NCBI GenBank assembly: GCA_945878725.1
Contig: CAMCTY010000023.1
Coordinates: forward strand, 1-32,864
Origin: Bifidobacterium breve
Lineage (GTDB): Bacteria > Actinomycetota > Acidimicrobiia > Acidimicrobiales > Acidimicrobilacustridaceae
Reading direction: 5' to 3'
DNA length: 32,864 nucleotides
The notes below the pieces were generated by a model that saw nothing but the letters and a program-made list of their open reading frames with translations, searched no databases and had not been told where the DNA came from. The translations under genes were made by a program, and so were the position numbers. Every line of letters begins with the position of its first letter. Within the stretch, counting starts at the first letter, position 1. This document shows, piece by piece, positions 26,351-32,864 of this stretch.

Positions 26351-29300
26351 TGCGTTCCCTAAAGTCTTTTGATTCGGTTCGGCAGGTTCATGCAAAACCG
26401 ATGGCTACCCCGAGGTCTTCCACGCGCATGAGGCGCGCAGGTGTTGTCGCGATTTTGGCGGGTGTCTTGCTGCCATTGGCCACTGTTGTTCTGAGTGGTG
26501 GTTCAGCGGATGCAATCTCCCTCTCAAACCGTAAGCCAAGCATTTTGCTTGCAAGTGGGGCAGCGTCTCGCAACTTGGTCGTAACCGGGGCAGCGCCAGG
26601 CTGCGGCTCAAACTGTTCAGGCCAAAACTTTTCCGGGGCAAATCTTTCCGGACAGGACCTGTCGGGCGTGAACTTCACGAACGCGAATCTTTCGAGTGCC
26701 AATCTGTCAAACGCCAATCTTTCACTTGCCAATCTTGCGAACGCGGATCTCTCGAACGCGAATTTGACTGGCGCGAATCTGACTGGTGCGAATCTGACGG
26801 GTACGCAGACCAGCGGTGTTACGTGGTCAAACGCGACATGTCCTGATGGGGCGGCGGCCAATACCGTCGGCACCTGGCATCACGTTGTCGGGACGGTTGG
26901 TCCGGCCGGAATGAACGTCTTTGTCGACGGAGCGTTAATGGCTTCCAACACAACCACTGTCGGTGAGGGATTCGCGTCGTATTTCCTGTTCGGTGGCTCG
27001 GCCGATGCAAACGCTACGGGTAAGTCGGCTCGCATTGCCCACGCCGCGGTGTTTCCAAATCAGCTCACGCTTAGCCAGGTCAAGGCGTTGTATGGGGTTC
27101 GCGCTTCGACGACGGGACAATCGCGGTTGGTGAACTCTCTCAATCCGCTTTTCTATCTGCCGCTGGACAATGGAACTACCAATGCAGCAGGTGGAAGCTT
27201 GGGCAACGGCGTTCTCGGAAATAGCACCGGCGGATCAGCACAATCGTCGACGACGGTCGGCCCAACTCGTTCTGGGTCGTATTTGTTCACGAATTCAAGG
27301 GTCTCGTCATCCACTCCGTACACCCTGAGCAACACCTCGGCCTATTCCATGTCGTTCTGGTTCCAAGCGAATTCTGGGTACCAGGCCCTTACGCGAGTGT
27401 CGCCCTTGTCGGCTTCGCAGGGTTATTCAGGCCAAGGCACAGGAGTGCTCGAGTACACCCCCAGCGGCTACATCGGGCTCTATCAACCAAATGCAGTTAC
27501 TGGTGGAAATTCTTACGTCAGAACGAACACGACGTATGCGTCCGGATCTACCCCAAGTTGCGTAACGAATTTGGCGGCGTCGATGAATGGCACCTTTGTC
27601 GGCCCTGGTGCGGACTTGCAGAACGTCAATTTCGGATCGGCCAATCTTTCGAATCGGGATCTCAGCTGGGCAAACATTTCCGGCGCAAACCTTTCCGGCG
27701 CAAATCTGACTGGGGTCATCGCCTCAAACGTGACGTCGTCGAGCACGACGCGGCTTCCTTTTGGCTGGTCGGTGAACAATGGGTTCCTCGTTGGCCCGGG
27801 GGCGAATCTTTCGAATGCTGACCTCACCGGAATGGATCTGTCGGGAGCCAATGTTTCGAATGCCAACTTCACCGCAGCCACCTTTAGCGGCACAACTCTC
27901 CGCCGCGCGAACGTCACCAACGCGAACTTCTCATCGACATCTCCATCTGGTCTCATTACTGGCGGATTGATCGGCACAGCCGGCACACTCCCAACCGGTT
28001 GGACCCAGCAAGCGGGATGGTTTTTGGGTCAGAACGCCAATCTCACCGGAATGCAGCTGACGGGAACTGATCTCACAGGTCTCAATCTCTCAGGGGCAAA
28101 CCTCACGAACGCGCTTCTGACAAACGTGAACCTGACGAACGTGAACCTTTCAAATGCCAACTTGAAGAACACCAAACTCTCGGGTGTCAATCTCTCAGGG
28201 ACAACACTCACCGGTACAACGACGACGACAGGTATCACGGGCACATCGCTCACTTCGAACGCCCAAACCACTCTTCCCAGTACGGATTGGAAAATTGTCG
28301 GAGGCGTCCTCATTGGGCCGGGTGCCAACTTAAAGAACGTCAATCTTTCGAGCCTCAATCTTTCAAATACGAAGCTCAACGGCGCAACGTTGACTGGCGC
28401 CAACATCTCAGGAACGAATTTCACTGGTGCCAATCTCACCAATGTCTTGAGCGGTTCGTTGCAGTCATCGTCGGCGCCGACGTTGCCCAGCGGTTGGTCA
28501 CTTGTGAGCGGTTATCTGGTCGGACAAGGGGCCAATCTCACAAACCTTTCGGTGTCACCTCCTAGAACTGCGGTCTCAGCGGCTGCCCTCAGTGCGAGTT
28601 CAACAACCGTGAGGGTCGCGTCGGCATCGGCGTTCCCGCAGTCGGGGACCTTCTCAATCCAAATCGACGATGAGATCATGAACGTCACGGCAGGAGCCGG
28701 TTCGACGACATGGACAGTTTCGAGAGGCAGTTCGGGAACAACTGCGGCCGCTCACATCATCGGCGCATCAGTTGTTCGGACGACTGGCATCAACTTGTCA
28801 AACGCCGATATGCGAGATGTGAATCTCGCTGGTGCGAATCTGGCCTATGCGAACTTGGGCGATGCAAATCTGAACGGCGCGAAACTGACTAACGCAAATC
28901 TGACCGGTGCCAGGATGAATTCGGGTACGAGCTTGTACCAAACCGTCCTCGCGGGAGCCACGTTACGTTCCGCCAACTTAAGTGGCGTGAACTTCAGCAA
29001 TGTCATCCTCACCGCCACAGTGGGATCATCCACGGTGAATGGCGCGAACTTCGCCGGTGCGTCCGTGACGAGTGCCTACTTCGGCTCTCTGAGTTTGTCG
29101 ACCTCAAACATTACGGGCATCCGTTCCGGCAGTGTCAGCGGAACACCCGTTCTGCCAACGGGTTGGTTCGTGAGCCAGGGCTATTTGGTCGGTCCTTCGG
29201 CGAATCTCTCGGGACTCAACCTCACGGGAATGTCGTTTGCCGGAGTCACCGGGCTCAGCGGCGTCAACATGTCGAACTCGAACCTGACGAACGTGAACTT

Positions 29301-32300
29301 CTCAAATGCTTCTCTTCTGGGATTCAATCTGAGCGGAGCCAACCTCACCGGAACGAACTTCACGAACGCCAATCTCAACGGAGTCATTTCTGGATCAGTG
29401 ACATCTACGAGTGCGCCGACACTTCCCGCATCGTGGACGATCACCAGCGGTTACTTGATTGGTCCGGGCGCAAATCTTTCGGGAGCGTCGTTGGCGAGTA
29501 TCAACCTCTCCAACCGGGCTCTGAATACAACAAATTTCTCGAACGCCACATTGACCAACGCCAACTTCTCGGGCGCGATCTTGACGAGCGGTATTTTTAC
29601 GAGCACCAATCTTTCAAACGCGAACCTGAGCACTGCGTGGCTGAAAGATGCGAATCTCACGTCGGCCAACCTCACGGGGGCAAATCTCACGAGCGTGAAG
29701 TTTCTCGGAGCCACGCTCACCTCGACGAACCTTTCGGGCGCCACATTGACGAGCGTTTCATCGGGAGCTGTGGTCGCAACCTCGGCACCCACGTTCCCTT
29801 CAGGATGGGGACTTGTCGCCGGAAACATTCTTGGTTCGACTGCTGATCTCACGAATGCAACGTTGACGAGCGCGAATCTCGGAACATACAACTTGTCGAG
29901 CGCAACGCTGACAGGCGTGAAGTCGGGTTCGTTGACGGGTAGTCCGACACTGCCATCTTCTTTCAGCATGATTGGTGGCTACCTCGTCGGTCCAGGCGCG
30001 GACCTCACCAACGCGAACCTTTCAAATAGAAACCTGTCGACGTTGAGCCTCAACGGAACGATTTTGAAGGGAGCGTCGCTCGGCGGCGCCAATCTGTCGG
30101 CGAACACTCTCACTGGCGTCATAAGCGGATCCCTCACATCAACACCGACACTTCCGACTGGCTATTCGGTCAAGGGCGGCTACATCGTGGGTCCAGGGGT
30201 GAACCTCACGAATGCCAACTTCCCTCAGGTCGGTCTCAGCAAGACCAATTTCACCAACGTCAGTCTTCAAGGTGCGACCCTGACGGGCACCAATCTCTCG
30301 ATGACGATCATGGACGGCGTGAAATCCGGATCAGTGACCGGCTTTCCTGTGTTGCCTTCAGGCTGGACCGTTTCGAACGGTTATCTGATCGGCAAGAAGG
30401 CTGACCTCACCGACGCAAACATTTCCGGTGCTGATCTCACGGGGTTCGATCTGCAGCAAACGAAATTCAACAACGCTTCGGTGCGGGGTGTGAACTTCAC
30501 CAACGCGAACCTCACCAGTGCGAACTTCACCGGAGCGAACCTCGGCCCGATATCGGTGACGACGACGTTGACCGGAGCGATCAACTCTTCTCAGGGCACT
30601 CTCACGGTGAATTCATCGAGTGGCTTCCCCAGTAGGGGGACGTTCATCATCTTGGTTGGCTCAGAGAAGATGACAGTGACAGCTGGAAACGGAACGACGA
30701 GTTGGACTGTCACGCGAGGTCAGTACGCGACGTCCTCTGCAGCGCAGTCATCGGGTGCGACTGTCACTCTTCAACAGGCCGGCGCCAATCTCACCGGCGC
30801 GACGATGACGGCAACGAACTTGACGAACTCGACGCTCAACGGAGTCACTTCTTCGGGGATCACCGTTTCCGGCTCCAACCCGACGCTCCCGACCAGCTGG
30901 ACATTGATCGAGGGTGGATTCCTCGTCGGGCCGGGTTCAAATCTGTCTGGTAAGACGATGACCGGTCGGAATTTCAGCGGCGTGAACTTTTCCCAGGTAA
31001 TTCTTGTCGGGGCCAACCTGTCGAATTCGAACATGTCGAATGCGAATCTCACGAATGCGTCCGTTACAAGTGCGGTCGTGGATGGAACAAATCTGAGTGG
31101 TGCGACCCTGACGGGTCTGGCCTCCGGGGGAGTCTCGGGAACACCGACTCTGTCCTCTGGCTACAAATTGCAGAATGGCTTCATCCTTGGGCAGAGCCTC
31201 GACCTTCGAGGAGCGATCCTTCAGAACCAGAACCTTGAGAATCTGAATCTCTCGAGCTCAAACCTGAGCGGCGCCAACTTGAACGGCGCCACGGTCTCAT
31301 CTTCGACCACCCTCACCAGTACAAACCTCTCGAATGCGTCGCTTCAATCGGCGAACTTCAGCGGAGCAAATCTTTCAAGCGCAAATCTTTCTGGTACCAG
31401 TCTCTCGGGGACCAATCTTTCCTCGGCGACACTGGGATCATCGACAACCGTTTCGAATTCCACCTCGTTCGCAAACGCCAACCTCTTTGGCGCCTCGATC
31501 AATGGTCTCGGTCTGTCAACCGTTGGGTCCGGAAATCTCTCAGGCCTCATGAGCGGCTCGATTACCGGGACACCTTCGCTTCCTTCGGGATGGTGGACGA
31601 CTCCCAGCGGCGGCTACCTCGTGGGTTCGGGTGCGAACCTGCAGAATGCAAACCTTGAGGGAATCACATTTTCGTCACCAAATTTCTCGGGTGTCGACCT
31701 GCAAAATGCGTCGTTCTTCGGGGCGATTCTCCCTAGTGCGAACTTCGCCAATGCCGACCTGTCGGGTGCCAACTTGCAAGGCGCCCAACTGAAGAATGCC
31801 GACCTCTCCTCGGCGACGGTCTCGGCAGTGGACATGAGTTATGCCGGTATTTCACAGATCAAACTGCCGTCAACGGTAAAGCAGCTCAATACCATTGGCG
31901 TCAACTTCTGTACTGCGAATTACGTGTTCTCGTCCTCGACGGCGACGTGGTCGGGTACGGGTTCCGGTACCTGCACTTCCTGGAATGTTTCTGCACAGTT
32001 GCCTTCGAACTGGCAGATCTTTGACGGAGGGGCAAGTAACGCCCGATCGTTCCTCGCTGGTCCCGGAGCAAGCCTCTACGGCGCTGATCTTTCCAACTGG
32101 AATATGAGCGGCGTTCAGCTTCAGAACGTTTCATCGGGGTTCCTCAAGGCCTGTCCTACAGCGCTTCCCACCGATTGGGTATGTCGAAGCGTAGGAACGA
32201 AGAGCGACTTCGTCGCCAACGACGGCAGCAACAACAACTATTGGCTGCTTGGACCCAGCGTGGATCTGAGTTCGCAAGACTTCACTCAGTTGACGAGTCC

Positions 32301-32864
32301 AACGCTGGCAAATGCGTACGTCGTGGGCGCAAACATGGCTGGTTCCGATTTCTCGACGGCCGATTTCACCGGCATCAATCTCGGTGACAGTGTGGACCTG
32401 ACGAACACGAACCTCAACGGCACGTGGCTCAATGGCGCCTATATCCGCAACCTGTCGAGCACAACGGGCCTGCAGCTGGCGGGTGACTACAGCATCGTTT
32501 CCCGGCCGTCCGACCGCAGTAACGGGCCAGCCAATGTGTTGGCGGGTCCGATGGTGAGCCTTTACGGGTTTGATCTGTCCGGTTGGGATTTCTCGGGCAA
32601 GAATCTCAATTGGGCGTTCATCGAGAACGCCAATTTGACCGGTACGAATTTTGCAAATGCCAACCTGAGGAACGCGCGTTTGGGGGGATCGACGTTTACC
32701 AACACCAACCTGACGAACACCTCTATGGGCATGGCGAGTCAAGGTTCGTACTCACGAGCCGACCTGAATTGGGGATCGACGAATAACACCTCGTACACGG
32801 TCACCTCTCCATTCGATACAACGTGTCCTGAAGGACTTGTGCTCGGGCAGTTCACCACGAGCAA
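26350..32864 (+). CDS. Giant secreted pentapeptide-repeat protein with LamG-like insert, partial at 3' end
   Basis: The frame is open from ATG 26350 to the window edge (2171 codons plus 2 nt, no stop). ATG 26350 overlaps the upstream TGA and has GGAGG at 26334-26338; ATG 26401 and 26428 are alternatives. A Sec signal follows (RRAGVVAILAGVLLPLATVV ... SADA). Pentapeptides of the A(N/D)LxX type start at about residue 95 (NFSGANLSGQDLSG). About fifteen super-modules then follow. Each opens with a linker like LPSGWSLVSGYLVGQGANL, runs 5-15 pentapeptides, and closes with a GVxSGSVxGTPT-like segment. Residues 175-399 form a LamG-like insert, and two ~70-aa inserts occur near 28.6 and 30.6 kb. The protein should form stacked right-handed quadrilateral beta-helices outside the cell. 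It is co-expressed with the upstream giant protein and presumably works with it. Confidence 0.9.
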   Translation, partial: MRSLKSFDSVRQVHAKPMATPRSSTRMRRAGVVAILAGVLLPLATVVLSGGSADAISLSNRKPSILLASGAASRNLVVTGAAPGCGSNCSGQNFSGANLSGQDLSGVNFTNANLSSANLSNANLSLANLANADLSNANLTGANLTGANLTGTQTSGVTWSNATCPDGAAANTVGTWHHVVGTVGPAGMNVFVDGALMASNTTTVGEGFASYFLFGGSADANATGKSARIAHAAVFPNQLTLSQVKALYGVRASTTGQSRLVNSLNPLFYLPLDNGTTNAAGGSLGNGVLGNSTGGSAQSSTTVGPTRSGSYLFTNSRVSSSTPYTLSNTSAYSMSFWFQANSGYQALTRVSPLSASQGYSGQGTGVLEYTPSGYIGLYQPNAVTGGNSYVRTNTTYASGSTPSCVTNLAASMNGTFVGPGADLQNVNFGSANLSNRDLSWANISGANLSGANLTGVIASNVTSSSTTRLPFGWSVNNGFLVGPGANLSNADLTGMDLSGANVSNANFTAATFSGTTLRRANVTNANFSSTSPSGLITGGLIGTAGTLPTGWTQQAGWFLGQNANLTGMQLTGTDLTGLNLSGANLTNALLTNVNLTNVNLSNANLKNTKLSGVNLSGTTLTGTTTTTGITGTSLTSNAQTTLPSTDWKIVGGVLIGPGANLKNVNLSSLNLSNTKLNGATLTGANISGTNFTGANLTNVLSGSLQSSSAPTLPSGWSLVSGYLVGQGANLTNLSVSPPRTAVSAAALSASSTTVRVASASAFPQSGTFSIQIDDEIMNVTAGAGSTTWTVSRGSSGTTAAAHIIGASVVRTTGINLSNADMRDVNLAGANLAYANLGDANLNGAKLTNANLTGARMNSGTSLYQTVLAGATLRSANLSGVNFSNVILTATVGSSTVNGANFAGASVTSAYFGSLSLSTSNITGIRSGSVSGTPVLPTGWFVSQGYLVGPSANLSGLNLTGMSFAGVTGLSGVNMSNSNLTNVNFSNASLLGFNLSGANLTGTNFTNANLNGVISGSVTSTSAPTLPASWTITSGYLIGPGANLSGASLASINLSNRALNTTNFSNATLTNANFSGAILTSGIFTSTNLSNANLSTAWLKDANLTSANLTGANLTSVKFLGATLTSTNLSGATLTSVSSGAVVATSAPTFPSGWGLVAGNILGSTADLTNATLTSANLGTYNLSSATLTGVKSGSLTGSPTLPSSFSMIGGYLVGPGADLTNANLSNRNLSTLSLNGTILKGASLGGANLSANTLTGVISGSLTSTPTLPTGYSVKGGYIVGPGVNLTNANFPQVGLSKTNFTNVSLQGATLTGTNLSMTIMDGVKSGSVTGFPVLPSGWTVSNGYLIGKKADLTDANISGADLTGFDLQQTKFNNASVRGVNFTNANLTSANFTGANLGPISVTTTLTGAINSSQGTLTVNSSSGFPSRGTFIILVGSEKMTVTAGNGTTSWTVTRGQYATSSAAQSSGATVTLQQAGANLTGATMTATNLTNSTLNGVTSSGITVSGSNPTLPTSWTLIEGGFLVGPGSNLSGKTMTGRNFSGVNFSQVILVGANLSNSNMSNANLTNASVTSAVVDGTNLSGATLTGLASGGVSGTPTLSSGYKLQNGFILGQSLDLRGAILQNQNLENLNLSSSNLSGANLNGATVSSSTTLTSTNLSNASLQSANFSGANLSSANLSGTSLSGTNLSSATLGSSTTVSNSTSFANANLFGASINGLGLSTVGSGNLSGLMSGSITGTPSLPSGWWTTPSGGYLVGSGANLQNANLEGITFSSPNFSGVDLQNASFFGAILPSANFANADLSGANLQGAQLKNADLSSATVSAVDMSYAGISQIKLPSTVKQLNTIGVNFCTANYVFSSSTATWSGTGSGTCTSWNVSAQLPSNWQIFDGGASNARSFLAGPGASLYGADLSNWNMSGVQLQNVSSGFLKACPTALPTDWVCRSVGTKSDFVANDGSNNNYWLLGPSVDLSSQDFTQLTSPTLANAYVVGANMAGSDFSTADFTGINLGDSVDLTNTNLNGTWLNGAYIRNLSSTTGLQLAGDYSIVSRPSDRSNGPANVLAGPMVSLYGFDLSGWDFSGKNLNWAFIENANLTGTNFANANLRNARLGGSTFTNTNLTNTSMGMASQGSYSRADLNWGSTNNTSYTVTSPFDTTCPEGLVLGQFTTS
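26872..27546 (+). other. LamG/concanavalin-like domain inserted in the pentapeptide protein, halves in reversed order
   Basis: The first part, TWHHVVGTVGPAGMNVFVDG ... ALYGV, is the usual C-terminal half of a LamG fold. The following part, NPLFYLPLDNG ... GSYLFTNSRVSSS ... AYSMSFWFQA ... GNSYVRTNTTYASG, is the usual N-terminal half. Flanking pentapeptide linker pieces NATCPDGAAANTVG and STPSCVTNL would join smoothly if the insert were removed. LamG-like domains often bind sugars or proteins. Confidence 0.7.
28567..28776 (+). repeat. ~70-aa inserted domain, copy A
   Basis: Key pattern: ASSTTVRVASASAFPQSGTF, then EIMNVTAGAGSTTWTVSRG, then TAAAHIIGASV. It interrupts the pentapeptide array directly after a GYLVGQGANLTN linker. 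It shares the pattern FPxxGTF-I-E-M-VTAG-G-T-WTV-RG with copy B at 30.6 kb. It is beta-rich and of unknown function; similar segments occur, as I recall, in phage tail-type proteins. Confidence 0.7.
30559..30771 (+). repeat. ~70-aa inserted domain, copy B
   Basis: Key pattern: GTLTVNSSSGFPSRGTF, then SEKMTVTAGNGTTSWTVTRG, then SSAAQSSGATV. It aligns by eye with copy A over its whole length but differs at many positions, so it is an old duplication or a separate acquisition. Pentapeptides resume immediately afterwards with QQAGANLTGAT. Confidence 0.7.

Noticed and set aside
27600-32600. Short regularly spaced DNA repeats resembling a CRISPR array
   Set aside because: The periodicity is 15 bp from pentapeptide codons, fully coding, with no unique equal-length spacers and no cas genes.
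26388-32742. Many minus-strand frames with FAPERFAPVRLA-like repeats
   Set aside because: They are the antisense reading of the pentapeptide repeats; the plus frame is open without a break for 6.5 kb with a signal peptide.

Overview
The window comes from a moderately GC-rich actinobacterium, most likely of the class Acidimicrobiia. That placement is inferred from the core-gene order (a DinG-type helicase divergent from uppS-recO, then glyS, dnaG and rpoD), from frequent GTG starts, and from huge secreted pentapeptide proteins built on 'LPxGWxxxxGYLVGPGANL' units; no taxonomic marker was compared.

Region 1 (1-10.5 kb) is housekeeping. It holds a partial Fe-S helicase on the minus strand, then on the plus strand uppS (undecaprenyl-diphosphate synthase), recO, a double-domain CaiB/BaiF-type CoA transferase, glycyl-tRNA synthetase, DNA primase and the primary sigma factor. 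dnaG and rpoD overlap as ATGA, and a small one-helix membrane protein overlaps the rpoD end. tRNA-Asn(GTT) and a CAT-anticodon tRNA follow.

Region 2 (10.5-16.4 kb) is metabolic and redox. A Tat-exported DUF2271-type lipoprotein and a PepSY-type membrane protein (TGATG-coupled) run convergently into an ApbE-type flavin transferase, whose last bases overlap the PepSY gene. Together they look like a small extracytoplasmic flavin-linked electron-transfer unit. apbE appears to be the last gene of a minus-strand operon with an unrecognised 185-aa protein and a TauD-like dioxygenase. An inositol-monophosphatase-like phosphatase, a Nudix hydrolase, tRNA-Val(TAC) and a cupredoxin lipoprotein follow on the plus strand.

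Region 3 (16.5 kb to the end) is the unusual part. A TetR-family regulator is divergent from two giant genes that overlap by one base. The first encodes a secreted protein of about 3041 aa (Ig-like stretches, five fibronectin-III domains, then a long Ser/Thr/Gly-rich beta-repeat region including an 85-aa tandem repeat). The second encodes a secreted pentapeptide-repeat protein of more than 2170 aa that runs off the window. It carries an apparently circularly permuted LamG-like domain and two copies of an unrelated ~70-aa insert. Between tetR and the first giant gene lies a perfect 17-bp inverted repeat with each arm itself near-palindromic, a strong candidate for a double TetR operator. It also shows that the upstream ATG at 17126, inside the repeat's loop, is probably not the real start. 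I interpret this as a regulated two-component giant cell-surface or matrix system and regard it as the most novel item here.
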